Origin: an uncultured Prevotellaceae bacterium
GTDB lineage: Bacteria; Bacteroidota; Bacteroidia; Bacteroidales; Muribaculaceae
Assembly: GCA_937896015.1 (NCBI GenBank)
Contig: CALBLR010000424.1
Span: 1 to 28,246 of the forward strand
Reading direction: 5' to 3'
DNA length: 28,246 nt
Numbering within the stretch: position 1 is the first letter of the stretch; every line of letters begins with the position of its first letter. This document shows positions 5,692 to 14,412 of the stretch, piece after piece. Below the pieces are notes generated by a model. It did no database searches, was not told the origin of the DNA, and was given only the letters and a program-made list of their open reading frames with translations. The position numbers and the translations under genes were made by a program.

Positions 5692-8037
5692 TCAGCGCTT
5701 CACAAACTTGATGGCGGCTGCGCCGCGGCTGCCGGTGACGCGCGCCACATAGGTGCCTGCGGCCCATGCCGAAGCGTCGATTACAATGTGCTGGGCGCTG
5801 TCGGCCTCAGTCACCGGCACGCTGGCCACGCGGCGGCCCATCGCGCTATACACCTCCACGCGGCTTGTGCCGGCAGGGGCGAGCACGTTGAGGGCGCCAG
5901 CCACGGGCGACGGGCTGACGCTCACCTTGAGCGCGGCGGCATCGGTGGCAGTGATGCCTGAGTTGGCCGACTGCACCACGCGCAGGGTGATGGTGTCGAT
6001 GCTGTCGGTGAAGGTGAGGGTGGCCACGCGGCGGTCAACACCTTGCGGCAGAGCGTCGCACTGAATTTGCAGCGTGTCGAGGGTGAGGCCGTTGGGCTTG
6101 CTCACCACGCGGCACCAGTTGGAGTCGCTCACGGGCGTCTTGTAGCCGTAGTATGAATATATGGCCTGCTTTGTGATGCCTGCGTCGCGGCCCACTTCAA
6201 TCTCCTCGGTGCCCACGGGCATCATGGTGATCACCGAGTGGGCGATGAGCGGCATTATGTAGTAGGACGTCTGGCTGCGCTGGCTGTCGAAGTAGCCTGT
6301 GAGCTCGCGCCAGCTGCCGTTGATTTTCATCAGGGCCGTGTTGTGGTGGTCGCGCAGGCGCGCGGTGGCAAACGACACGTTGCAGCTGTCGTTGCTCTCG
6401 GGTATGCCGTCCACGGTGAGGAAGAACTCATCCTTCACCACTTGCGGCTTGGCAAACTCGAATGTGGTGGCGGTAAGGGTGGTGGCGCTGCCCGTTTCGA
6501 GCTCGAACACGCGCCACCAGCTTGAGTCAAGTTTCTTGCCAGGCAGTCCGCCCTCGGATGCGCGCAGGTGCACGCCCACATCGGCTATCTGGTCGGTGAG
6601 TGCTGTGGCCTTGGCCGTGGCGAAGAACACTGCCGCGCCATACACCATGATGGGGCGCGACGGCTTGGAGAAGCGCTCGGCGTATTCAGTGATTTTCATG
6701 CGGTTGCTGCCTGGGAACACGCCCTTGTCCTCAAGGCTGTAGGTGACGGGGGTGTCGCCCTGGCGCACGTTGGTGGCATAGCCTTCATACTCCACGCTCA
6801 CCTGTGCCGTGTCGGCCGACTCTCCGTGCTGGTTCTTCACCTTGAGCACTGCGCTTTGCTGGTGCAGGAAGTCGTATGACACCCACGGGCACTGCTCGCT
6901 GCTCTCGGCCGGAGTGGCGCCTGTGAAGCTCCACTGCCACTGTGTGGGGTAGCCGGTTGAGGCATCGGCATACTGCACTCGTGCCAGCGGGGCCACAAAC
7001 GGCAGGCCCGTCTGGCGGTAGAGGAACGAGGCGGGGGTGGCGATGTGCGCCACGGGTGCTTCGCCCGTAACCTTTACAAATGCCTTGCGGGTGGCAGTGC
7101 TTGTGGCGCCTGAAGCGTCGGTCACGGTGAGTGTCACATCATAGTCGCCGTCGGTGGTGTAGTACACCTCGGGTGAGGCTTCGGTCGACTCGGCGGGAGT
7201 GCCGCCGGGAAACGACCACTGCCACTGCGTGGGTTCGCCGGCGCTGGTGTCGACAAAGCGCACGCGCTCGCCCGTGGCCACGCTCACACTCTCCACCTGG
7301 CCCACGCCAGTCACGCTAAGGCCGTCGATGGCGAAGTCGCCCATGTAGCCGCCTGTGTTGAACGTGTCTTTTGAGCCCGGGCCATAGGTGAACCGCAGCT
7401 GCACCTTCTTCCCTGCCCACTCTGCGAGGCTGGCCTCCACCTGGTGCCAGCGCCAGCTGCTCTCGCCGGTTTCGTTGAGGCTGCTCCACACGGTGGTGGA
7501 GGTGGCGAAGCCGTCGGCGCTGACACTGATGGTGAGGCTGCACTCGTCGCTGAAGTTCTGCGAGAAGCCCACCCAGGCGTGCAGCATGCCGTTGGCCGGC
7601 ACATCAATCAAGGGGCTTGTGGCGTGGGCCGTGGCGCGCTGATACACTCGATACGGGCCGTCGACATACAGCGACTGCACATCGCTCGGGTCGATTTCGC
7701 TGAACGCCTTGCCGGCGCCAGTGGTCTTCTTAAGGGTCCAGTTCACGTTTTTGTCGGCATCGGGCGCCAGAGTCCATCCTTGCGAGCCGGAGTCGAAGCC
7801 TTCGCTCCACACCGCTTGCTGCGAGCCTTTGCCCTGCACGCTGAACGAGGCTGCCAGCGCCTGTGCGGCGCGGGCCTTCATGGCCTGCTGCGGCAGGCGC
7901 AGCACCTGAGCCGCACTCACCGCCTCGGGGGCGGCCACCGCGGGCCTTTGTGCCACGGCACGCACTGCCTGCTGCTGCGCGCTTGCGCTGAGCGCCACAG
8001 TGGCGAGGGTGCCGAGCATTAAATGAATAAATCTCAT
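5692..8037 (-). CDS. Secreted PKD-domain surface protein with T9SS sorting domain
   Basis: A 781-residue exported protein. Order of parts: signal peptide (MRFIHLMLGTLATVALSASA, about 1-20); an Ala/Gln-rich linker; a choice-of-anchor J/MAM-like jelly-roll domain starting near VWSEGFDSGSQGWTL (about 77-245); two PKD domains, each with the hallmark TQWQWSF (about 252-325 and 338-415); an unassigned beta-rich region (about 420-620); a BACON-like Ig domain ending ITLRVVQSA; and a type A sorting domain (about 705-781) with VSPSPVAGALNV, VEVYSAMGRRV, AAGTYVARV and a basic KFVKR end. PKD and jelly-roll domains usually mediate binding to glycans or proteins; no catalytic motif is evident. It is the downstream gene of an operon, 47 bases after the stop of the neighbouring three-module adhesin, and is followed by a strong terminator. 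Confidence 0.9.
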   Translation of the reverse strand: MRFIHLMLGTLATVALSASAQQQAVRAVAQRPAVAAPEAVSAAQVLRLPQQAMKARAAQALAASFSVQGKGSQQAVWSEGFDSGSQGWTLAPDADKNVNWTLKKTTGAGKAFSEIDPSDVQSLYVDGPYRVYQRATAHATSPLIDVPANGMLHAWVGFSQNFSDECSLTISVSADGFATSTTVWSSLNETGESSWRWHQVEASLAEWAGKKVQLRFTYGPGSKDTFNTGGYMGDFAIDGLSVTGVGQVESVSVATGERVRFVDTSAGEPTQWQWSFPGGTPAESTEASPEVYYTTDGDYDVTLTVTDASGATSTATRKAFVKVTGEAPVAHIATPASFLYRQTGLPFVAPLARVQYADASTGYPTQWQWSFTGATPAESSEQCPWVSYDFLHQQSAVLKVKNQHGESADTAQVSVEYEGYATNVRQGDTPVTYSLEDKGVFPGSNRMKITEYAERFSKPSRPIMVYGAAVFFATAKATALTDQIADVGVHLRASEGGLPGKKLDSSWWRVFELETGSATTLTATTFEFAKPQVVKDEFFLTVDGIPESNDSCNVSFATARLRDHHNTALMKINGSWRELTGYFDSQRSQTSYYIMPLIAHSVITMMPVGTEEIEVGRDAGITKQAIYSYYGYKTPVSDSNWCRVVSKPNGLTLDTLQIQCDALPQGVDRRVATLTFTDSIDTITLRVVQSANSGITATDAAALKVSVSPSPVAGALNVLAPAGTSRVEVYSAMGRRVASVPVTEADSAQHIVIDASAWAAGTYVARVTGSRGAAAIKFVKR

Positions 8038-8084
8038 AAGTCTTAAACTGATTTAGATATGTGTGTATTTAACTGTGTTGCTGT

Positions 8085-10958
8085 TTATTTCACAAACTTC
8101 ACGTGCTGTGCGTTGCTGCCGCCGGCGTCGGCTGTGGCCACATACACGCCTGCGGGCAGGCTGGCCAGGCTCACCGAGCCGCTCACTTTGCCGCTATACA
8201 CCAGGCTGCCGCTTGCGCTGTAGACGCGCACCTGCGACGGCTGGGCCACAACGAGGGTGGCCGACGGGGCAACGTAGCGCACTGCCGCTGCGGCCTCAAC
8301 GCTGCTTACTCCGGTGGCTGTCACGAGCTCAATCTTGGTGTCTTTCACATAAAGGCCCCATGAGTCGGTGGACACATCGTGGATACCGATGTGGTAGGTG
8401 CCGCTGGCGGGCACGTCGAAGCTGATCTCCTTGCTGTCGAACATTGACGACTGCAGCGAGTTGGCCGCAAACGACTTGATGGTGGTGAACTGCGCGCTGT
8501 CGGCAGGGTTGGCCGAGGTGGTGAGCACCACGTCAAACTGGTCGCTGTATCGGTAGTTGTAGCCGCGCACGCTCACCGTGAGGCGGTGCAGGCCGGCCAC
8601 GGTCTTAAACGGTGGGGTGAACAGGTAGTCGTCGGCTTTGCGCATCGAGGTGTACTCAAAGTCGCCGTTTTTGGCCGAGTAAGTCCATGTCTTGCCATCG
8701 CCGTTGGCGTCGGCCACACTCCAAATGGCAGCCTCGTCGGCGGTGCCGAGGTCGGTGGTGTAGGGCAGTTCAAGGGCGTCGCCAAACACGAGCCCATTGG
8801 TGGTTGCCGCCTCGCCCGTCAGACTGCCTGCCGTGGCCTGGATGCTGTAGGTGTAGCTGGCCAGGGGCAGGGTGGAGTTGTCGGTGAATGTGGTGTCGGC
8901 AATGCCGGCGGCCACCTCCACGCTGCCGGGGTTGCGCACTATGCGGTAGCGCACGGCGGCCGAGTCAACGTAGCCGCCGTTGACGCCAGTGGCGCCCACG
9001 GGGGCGAATGTCACTTGCGGCTTGCCTTCGGCACTGGCCAGAGTGGCGCGCGCTGGCGCAACCGGAGTGTCGCAGCCCACCCATGCGCTCTTCACGCCAG
9101 TGCTGGTGCTGCTCTGCCCGTCGGTGGTCACTGTCACTTTATAGGTGTAGAATCCGGCCGAAGGCACTGTGTCGGTCACAGTCACCGCGTCGCCGGGCTT
9201 GGCTGTGGCGCTTTGGGCCACCACGGTGGTGTCGGCGCGCAGCACTGTGTAGCTGCTGATTTTGCCCAGTTGGTTGCCTGCCTTGTCCTTGCTGGGCAGG
9301 GTGAATGTGATGTCGGCTCTGAGCGCGCCGGCAGCCTGGGGCTTCACGGCGAGGTCGGCCACCGCCTCGGGTATCACTTTGCTCTCCACAATGGCGATGT
9401 TGTCGACAAAGATGGCGTTGTAGCTGGTGGCGCCGCTGCAGCGGAAGCCCACGTTGTAGTCGCCGCTGGCGGGCACGGTGAAGTAGGCCGTTTTGCCCTC
9501 CATCAGTGCCGACTGTATGTTCTCGTGATAAATCTGTGTGGTCTGAGCCTCGACCGTGGCGGCATTGCCCACGGTCACATACAGGTCTTTGTAGTCGCGT
9601 GCGAGAGCGGACTCAAGGCCGGTTTTGAATGTGAGCTGGTAGGTCTTGCCGGCCTCCATCTTTATGGAGGGAGTCAGCAGCCATTGGTCAACCGGCGCTG
9701 TGCCGCCCCAGTATTGTGCGGCCTTCTTCGAACTGTTGTAGGTCCAGGTGCGGCCCGAGTTGTTGGGGTCGAGCGTGGTGAACAGGTCGAAGTTGTCTTT
9801 AGTGTCAAACGTCTCGCTATAGGGCACGCCGAGGCTGCCGCCGGCCTTGATGCTTACGCTGGCCGTTGCGCCCTTGTTGCCGTCGAATGTGGGTGTCACC
9901 TCGTAGGTGTATTTGCCCAGGCCGGGCACGCTGCCGTCGGTGTAGGGCTGCTGGCCGCGCCATGCCTCCTCTATCACAGTGGAGTTGCGCGCAATGCGGT
10001 AGGTTACCGCCGCCGAGTCAACATAGCCGCCGTTAACGCCCACGCTGTCGCACGGGGTGAACGTGAGCAGCACTTTGTCGCCGCTGGCGGTGGCCTTGAG
10101 CCCGGTCACGGCCTTGGGGTTGTCGCGTCCCACCCAGGCCAGTTTCACGCTGGGTGCGGTGCCCTGGGCGTCGCCCGAGGCGCTGAACGCGGTCACCTGA
10201 TAGGTGTACGAGCCCGCGCGCTCAATCGAGGCGTCGGTGTATTCCATTTCCTGCCCAGGGGTGCCGTCGAGGGTGGCCACAACGGTGCCGTTGCGGCTCA
10301 CGCGCGCGCCACTGAGCTGGCTCAGCGGGTTGCCATAGTTGTCTTTGCTGGGCATGGTCCACTTCACTGTGGCTTTGAGCTCGCCCTTGGGACGGGCTGT
10401 GGCGGTGAGGCCGCTCACGTGTGCGGGATAGGTGACGGCCTTCTCCACCACCACCTTTTGGCAGTAGAGGTCGCCGTTATACGATGCGCTGTAGACGTGC
10501 ACCGCAAAGTGGTAGCTGCCGCTGGCTGCGGGGGTGAAGGCGCCCGTCTGCGCCGAATACAGCGAGCCGTTGTACGACTCGTTGGTGAGCAGTGTTGTAG
10601 TCTGTGCCTCGACGGTGGCCGCCGTGCCTGCCGTGATGGCAAACTTCTGCTTGTCAAATCGCAGGCCGCCGTGCTTAAGGTAGAAGCTCACCTTGTAGGT
10701 GGCTCCGGCCTCCAGCTCCACGGCTGGAGTTATTAGCCAGTCGTCGGCTGCGTTTTTCTTGTCTTCGGTGTACTTTGCCGCCTGGTTGCTGTAGGTCCAG
10801 GTGTTGGGACTGGTGGCGGCGTTGGCGTCAACCACTGTCCATTGCGCGGCCATGGTGGCCGAGTCGGGAATGGCGAGTGTGAGCGGGAAAGTGGTGGAGG
10901 CCCACCCCGCCGTCACGGCTGCCAAGGCCCCGAACGCGAGAAGTAATCGTTTGTTCAT
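8085..10958 (-). CDS. Three-module choice-of-anchor J / fibronectin-III surface adhesin with sorting domain
   Basis: A 957-residue exported protein. I chose the ATG at 10958 because it opens directly into a signal peptide (MNKRLLLAFGALAAVTAGWA). The same frame is open to an ATG at 11039, but that would add 27 polar residues before the signal. The mature protein alternates three jelly-roll (choice-of-anchor J, cleaved-adhesin-like) domains, at about 22-185, 390-545 and 740-880, with two pairs of fibronectin-III-like domains. J domains 1 and 2 share the phrase ATVEAQTT. Two FN3 units share NGGYVDSAAV followed by YRI. The last 65 residues form a sorting domain (VRVYSASGSLVYSG, LPAGVYVATA, KFVK end). 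Probably surface-anchored by T9SS; ligand unknown. It heads an operon with the PKD protein gene. Confidence 0.88.
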   Translation of the reverse strand: MNKRLLLAFGALAAVTAGWASTTFPLTLAIPDSATMAAQWTVVDANAATSPNTWTYSNQAAKYTEDKKNAADDWLITPAVELEAGATYKVSFYLKHGGLRFDKQKFAITAGTAATVEAQTTTLLTNESYNGSLYSAQTGAFTPAASGSYHFAVHVYSASYNGDLYCQKVVVEKAVTYPAHVSGLTATARPKGELKATVKWTMPSKDNYGNPLSQLSGARVSRNGTVVATLDGTPGQEMEYTDASIERAGSYTYQVTAFSASGDAQGTAPSVKLAWVGRDNPKAVTGLKATASGDKVLLTFTPCDSVGVNGGYVDSAAVTYRIARNSTVIEEAWRGQQPYTDGSVPGLGKYTYEVTPTFDGNKGATASVSIKAGGSLGVPYSETFDTKDNFDLFTTLDPNNSGRTWTYNSSKKAAQYWGGTAPVDQWLLTPSIKMEAGKTYQLTFKTGLESALARDYKDLYVTVGNAATVEAQTTQIYHENIQSALMEGKTAYFTVPASGDYNVGFRCSGATSYNAIFVDNIAIVESKVIPEAVADLAVKPQAAGALRADITFTLPSKDKAGNQLGKISSYTVLRADTTVVAQSATAKPGDAVTVTDTVPSAGFYTYKVTVTTDGQSSTSTGVKSAWVGCDTPVAPARATLASAEGKPQVTFAPVGATGVNGGYVDSAAVRYRIVRNPGSVEVAAGIADTTFTDNSTLPLASYTYSIQATAGSLTGEAATTNGLVFGDALELPYTTDLGTADEAAIWSVADANGDGKTWTYSAKNGDFEYTSMRKADDYLFTPPFKTVAGLHRLTVSVRGYNYRYSDQFDVVLTTSANPADSAQFTTIKSFAANSLQSSMFDSKEISFDVPASGTYHIGIHDVSTDSWGLYVKDTKIELVTATGVSSVEAAAAVRYVAPSATLVVAQPSQVRVYSASGSLVYSGKVSGSVSLASLPAGVYVATADAGGSNAQHVKFVK

Positions 10959-11058
10959 CTGTACTGTATGTTTTGGTTGTTGATTATTATTGTTGTCTTT
11001 AGGCCGACCCTTTGTCATGGAGAGTGCGTTTTTTGCCACATACTCTATAAAGATAACG

Positions 11059-11096
11059 CAAATTTAGTGAAAAAGTGCCAAATTGTTGCAAATTTA
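11059..11096 (-). promoter_or_regulatory. Two candidate -7 boxes upstream of the three-module adhesin gene
   Basis: On the minus strand TAAATTTG occurs twice, at 11066-11059 and 11096-11089, both perfect matches to TAnnTTTG. For the nearer box a TTTG exists 22 bases upstream (part of the farther box), slightly longer than the usual 19-21 spacing. The nearer box would give a start near 11052 and a leader of about 95 bases to the ATG at 10958. Confidence 0.35.
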
Positions 11097-11214
11097 ATAT
11101 GATATATTGAAATTTTCTGTGTGTTGGTGCCTTTCGCTTTGCGTTTTAACACTTGCGCCCGGTAAACTTGCAGAGGGGGAGTGATGCCGTGCGGAATTTT
11201 TGCGGAAAAATGCT

Positions 11215-11222
11215 TAAATTTG
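11215..11222 (+). promoter_or_regulatory. Possible -7 box of the zinc-ribbon gene
   Basis: TAAATTTG matches TAnnTTTG and lies 20 bases before the ATG at 11243. No matching TTG is seen at the right distance upstream. If real, it excludes the earlier in-frame ATG codons at 11153 and 11210. Confidence 0.3.
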
Positions 11223-11242
11223 TGGAGCAATTGCTTATTAGT

Positions 11243-11752
11243 ATGAATTTCAAGTGTCCACATTGCGGAAAGACGTTAACCGTGACGCATGCCGAGCTGG
11301 CGCGCAACGGCTGCCGTGTGGTGTGTCCGCAGTGCCTCACCGACTTTGAGCCCGACGGCATCGACCGCCAGGCCATAGCCCGCATGGCCAAGCCCGCCGC
11401 TCCCAAGGCGCCGAAGCGCGCGGCTCCCAAACCCGCCTTTTGCCACGAGTGCGGGCAGCCGCTGCCTGCAAGTGGCCTGCGCTACTGCCCATACTGCGGC
11501 CACTCGCTGCTGGCTCTTGACGAGGCCGCTCAGCAACCGCCCGAACTACCCGTCGCGCCCCAGCCCGAGCAGCCTGTGCCGCCCGAGGCCGAGCCGCGAC
11601 GGCCGCTGTACATCCCCTTGCGCCCGGCTGGCGAGCCGCGGCGCTACATCGACGGTCCTGCCTCGGTGGCGTTTCGCATTGTGGCCTGTGTGCTGATTGC
11701 GGTGCTTGCGGCAGCCTTTGTGGCGCTTGTGTGGGCCTCGGCCAGGACTTAG
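11243..11752 (+). CDS. Double zinc-ribbon protein with C-terminal membrane helix
   Basis: A 169-residue protein. The N-terminus MNFKCPHCGKTL starts a zinc ribbon with Cys5, Cys8, Cys28 and Cys31, resembling the MJ0042-type zinc-finger found on many bacterial membrane-associated proteins. A Lys/Pro/Ala-rich linker leads to a second four-Cys ribbon (CHEC at 66-69 and CPYC at 81-84). A Pro/Glu-rich stretch (about 92-130) follows, and then one hydrophobic helix (about 142-164) close to the C-terminus. I infer a tail-anchored inner-membrane protein with its zinc domains in the cytoplasm; function unknown. I chose the ATG at 11243 because the ribbon begins there. In-frame ATGs at 11153 and 11210 would add 30 or 11 residues without family resemblance. 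It lies 96 bases upstream of the guanylyltransferase gene in the same direction; co-transcription is possible. Confidence 0.75.
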   Translation: MNFKCPHCGKTLTVTHAELARNGCRVVCPQCLTDFEPDGIDRQAIARMAKPAAPKAPKRAAPKPAFCHECGQPLPASGLRYCPYCGHSLLALDEAAQQPPELPVAPQPEQPVPPEAEPRRPLYIPLRPAGEPRRYIDGPASVAFRIVACVLIAVLAAAFVALVWASART

Positions 11753-11848
11753 CCGTGAAATATTTGCGGCCTCTTTTGCGGCAAGTTGCGCGGTTTTAGC
11801 TATCTTAGCAGTTGGAATTGAAAAAATACACAATTAAAACCATACGAC

Positions 11849-12934
11849 ATGGAGATGAAAAATAACCGTTACTGCGTGATTATGTGCGGCGGTGTGGGCA
11901 GCCGCTTCTGGCCCTACAGCCGCTCGAGCAAGCCAAAACAGTTCATCGATTTTCTGGGCACCGGCCGCAGCCTGCTGCAAATGGCCGTCGACCGCCTGAA
12001 AGGCATCGTGCCCGACGAAAACATTATAATGCTCACCAATGAGCAGTATGCCGGCCTCATAATGGAGCAGCTGCCGCAACTCAAGAAAGACCAGATTCTG
12101 CTGGAGCCGGCGCGGCGCAACACAGCTCCCTGCAACGCCTGGGCCGCCTATCACATCAAGGCAAAGAACCCCGATGCAAAAATCATGGTGTGCCCCAGCG
12201 ACCACCTGATTCTGAAGCAGGACGAGTTTCGCCGCTGCGCACTCAGCGCATTCGACTTTCTCGACCGCCACGACGCCCTGCTCACCTTCGGCGTGAAGCC
12301 CAACCGCCCCGAGACGGGCTACGGCTACATTCAGCTTGGCGAGCATGCCGAGGGCGACTTTGCCAAGGTGAAGACGTTCACCGAGAAACCCAACGAAGAG
12401 CTGGCCAAGGTGTTTGTTGCCAGCGGTGAGTTCTTTTGGAACTCGGGAATGTTTTTCTGGGGCGTGGACACCATCATCAAGGCGTTTCACGACCTGGCCC
12501 CCGACATAGCCCAGCGCTTCGACAGCGCAGCGCAGGTGTGGGGCACCGCCGGCGAGCAGGCCTACATCGACGAAAACTATGCCTCGTGCCCCAACATTTC
12601 AATCGACTTCGCCATCATGGAAAAAGCACCCAATGTGTATGTGCAGCAGGTGGACTTTGGCTGGAGCGACCTGGGCACTTGGGGCTCGCTATATGACAAC
12701 TCGCCCAAAAACCGCGACGGCAACGTGACGCAAAACTGCAAGGCGCTGCTGTTCAACAGCCACAACAATGTGATTGCCGTCAAGGGCGACAAGCTGGTGG
12801 TGGCCAGCGGCCTAAACGACTACATAGTGGCCGATGTGGACGACGCCCTGCTTATAGTGCCCAAGAGCGACGAGCAGAAGCTGCGCACCTACGTCAACGA
12901 GGTGAAGTCGAATTTCGGCGACAAATATCTTTAA
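11849..12934 (+). CDS. manC: Mannose-1-phosphate guanylyltransferase
   Basis: This cytoplasmic enzyme makes GDP-mannose from mannose-1-phosphate and GTP, the donor for mannose, fucose and rhamnose-type sugars in capsule, LPS and glycoproteins. The 361-residue protein has the nucleotidyltransferase signature CGGVGSRFWPYSR (13-25), PKQF just after it, CPSDH (Asp118), the catalytic-site FTEKP (177-181, Lys180) and FWNSGMFFW. Late motifs DFGWSDLGTW and NRDG complete the family pattern. The length fits the single-function form; the C-terminal cupin isomerase domain of the bifunctional type II enzymes is absent. Start: ATG at 11849; a second in-frame ATG two codons later cannot be excluded. The gene converges on the porin gene across a shared hairpin terminator. 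Confidence 0.95.
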   Translation: MEMKNNRYCVIMCGGVGSRFWPYSRSSKPKQFIDFLGTGRSLLQMAVDRLKGIVPDENIIMLTNEQYAGLIMEQLPQLKKDQILLEPARRNTAPCNAWAAYHIKAKNPDAKIMVCPSDHLILKQDEFRRCALSAFDFLDRHDALLTFGVKPNRPETGYGYIQLGEHAEGDFAKVKTFTEKPNEELAKVFVASGEFFWNSGMFFWGVDTIIKAFHDLAPDIAQRFDSAAQVWGTAGEQAYIDENYASCPNISIDFAIMEKAPNVYVQQVDFGWSDLGTWGSLYDNSPKNRDGNVTQNCKALLFNSHNNVIAVKGDKLVVASGLNDYIVADVDDALLIVPKSDEQKLRTYVNEVKSNFGDKYL

Positions 12935-12945
12935 TTGCCTATAGT

Positions 12946-13012
12946 GGCAATACGAAACAGCACAAGCGGCTGCCGCATGGCGCGGTGGCCGCTTGTGCTG
13001 TTTCGTATTGCT
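12946..13012. terminator. Bidirectional hairpin terminator between manC and porin genes
   Basis: A 29-base stem (12948-12976 with 12982-13010) is perfect apart from two G-U positions and has a 5-base loop; two further bases on each side can pair. It begins 13 bases after the manC stop and ends 15 bases after the porin stop on the other strand. There is no long T tract, but each side ends in the T-rich arm GCTGTTTCGTATTG. It is suited to stop transcripts from both directions. Confidence 0.85.
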
Positions 13013-13025
13013 GTGGCCGTGTGCG

Positions 13026-14225
13026 TCAGAACGAGAACATCATTCTTGCCTGCACAATGTGGATGTTTTTGTCGAGCGGAAAATGGCTGTTGTCAAGGCG
13101 GTTGTAGCTGTATTCCAGCATCACTTGGAAAAACTTGTTGAAGCCAATGGCTCCGCCCACTGTGGCCGAGTGCATACTGCCTCCCTCGGCGCCGCCGTCG
13201 TTAAGGTTGAGGTAGCTGTAGCGGGCCGACACCTCAAGGCCGCGTCCGCCAAGGCCGCTCACCACCGACTCTGCGCGGTTGTACTTATATCCCTGGCCAA
13301 AAATCATGTAGCCCGCCTCGGCATATCCGCCATGAAAGGTGTTGCTTGGCAGTCCCTTGCCGCCCTTTTTGCCGATGTGCTTCACAAGATACTCGCCGCG
13401 GGCAAAAAACTTCTTGGTGCGGTAGGCGGCCTCCACGCTGGCATACACCGAGTTGCGCGCCCACGGCAGGGTGCAGCTAAGAAACTGCTTGTTGCCGTCG
13501 GTGTAGGTCTCGAGGGTTGACGCCAGCGTGTGAGACGTCTTTATCTCGCCGTCGTCCTGCCGCTCGCCCGTGTTGGTGTAGGCATAGCGTGCTGCCAGGC
13601 CCACGTGCATCGACTGCGCCTTGTCGTCGAGCGGCACATACAGCCAGCGGCCGCCCACGGTGAAGCCCTGCGGGCCGTTGGCCTGGTCGTTATACAGATT
13701 TTCGGCAAATGCGCCCTGGTTGGCAAAAAAGTGGCGGTTGTAGAACTTGTACGATAGTCCCAGTTCGCGGCCAGGCGCAAGGGCGTTGACAGCCGCGGCG
13801 CGCGAAATGAAGTGCAGGCTGCCGCGGCTGGTGTTGTTGGCCATGGTGGCGGGGTCGTTGTAATATCCACCCTTGAATATGTGGTGGTTGTCGCCATTGG
13901 CGAGGCTTAGCTGCACAAATATGTTCTTTTGGCTGAACTTGCCTTTGGTGAAGTCGAAGTCGGCGTAGAAGTACCATGAGTTATACGTCATCGAAGTGCG
14001 TATGCGCGCGTCGGTCACGGCCATGCCCGACTTCAGCTCCGACTCGGCGGTGTGGTAGTAGGCCGCGTCGGTCATCAGGCGGGCACCCACGGTGAAGTGC
14101 AGATTTTCCTTGTTGTTGTCGATTTTGGCGGTGGGGTTCACATCGAAGTCCTGCGCCGATGCGCCCAGCGCAGCCGCGGCCGCCATTAGCAGCGTGAACT
14201 GGTGCTTGCAGTTGAAAATGCTCAT
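13026..14225 (-). CDS. Outer-membrane beta-barrel porin (OprP/OprO-like, porin O/P family)
   Basis: A 399-residue outer-membrane protein. I chose the ATG at 14225 because it opens a good signal peptide (MSIFNCKHQFTLLMAAAAAL, cleavage probably after GASAQ) and because the longer frame from 14270 would overlap a predicted -7 box. The mature part consists of short alternating aromatic beta strands (for example FTVGARLMTD, SWYFYADFDF, GLEVSARYSYLNL) and ends with aromatic-rich VQARMMFSF, the C-terminal Phe expected for BAM-assembled barrels. The overall pattern, with an N-terminal plug-like segment and RTSMTYNSWYFYADFDFTKG, fits the phosphate/pyrophosphate-selective porin family seen in Bacteroidales; substrate is not determinable. 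It is monocistronic, convergent with manC. Confidence 0.82.
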   Translation of the reverse strand: MSIFNCKHQFTLLMAAAAALGASAQDFDVNPTAKIDNNKENLHFTVGARLMTDAAYYHTAESELKSGMAVTDARIRTSMTYNSWYFYADFDFTKGKFSQKNIFVQLSLANGDNHHIFKGGYYNDPATMANNTSRGSLHFISRAAAVNALAPGRELGLSYKFYNRHFFANQGAFAENLYNDQANGPQGFTVGGRWLYVPLDDKAQSMHVGLAARYAYTNTGERQDDGEIKTSHTLASTLETYTDGNKQFLSCTLPWARNSVYASVEAAYRTKKFFARGEYLVKHIGKKGGKGLPSNTFHGGYAEAGYMIFGQGYKYNRAESVVSGLGGRGLEVSARYSYLNLNDGGAEGGSMHSATVGGAIGFNKFFQVMLEYSYNRLDNSHFPLDKNIHIVQARMMFSF

Positions 14226-14267
14226 AATAGAGGTGTTTTTTGCGTGTGTTGTTGAATAGTCACTTTC

Positions 14268-14275
14268 CAAATGTA
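14268..14275 (-). promoter_or_regulatory. Predicted -7 box of the porin gene
   Basis: The minus strand reads TACATTTG, a perfect TAnnTTTG match. A weak TTTCG sits at the -33 distance (14298-14294). Transcription would start near 14261, about 36 bases before the chosen ATG, which supports that start over the upstream ATG at 14270. Confidence 0.45.
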
Positions 14276-14348
14276 AAGGTAGCCATTATTTCCCGAAACC
14301 GCACCATAACTGCCACTAAATGTGCCTGATTGTGGTGAATAGAGAACT

Positions 14349-14386
14349 AAATGGGCTGAATCCCATGTGTGGAATCCAGCCCATTT
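14349..14386 (-). terminator. Hairpin terminator after the 2031-residue protein gene
   Basis: A 17-base stem (14349-14365 with 14370-14386) closes a 4-base loop. Its only two imperfect pairs become G-U wobbles in minus-strand RNA. It starts 26 bases past the stop codon at 14413, and the stem ends in ATTTAG on the minus strand. Confidence 0.8.
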
Positions 14387-14412
14387 GTGATGGTGGAATG
14401 GTGCGGTGTGGC

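Noticed and set aside
8586..10736. A 716-codon open frame on the plus strand opposite the three-module adhesin gene
   Set aside because: Same compositional shadow: no signal, no domain pattern. The other strand encodes repeated, recognisable modules.
11834..12490. A 218-codon minus-strand open frame opposite manC
   Set aside because: manC motifs on the plus strand are unambiguous, and the reverse product has no recognisable feature.
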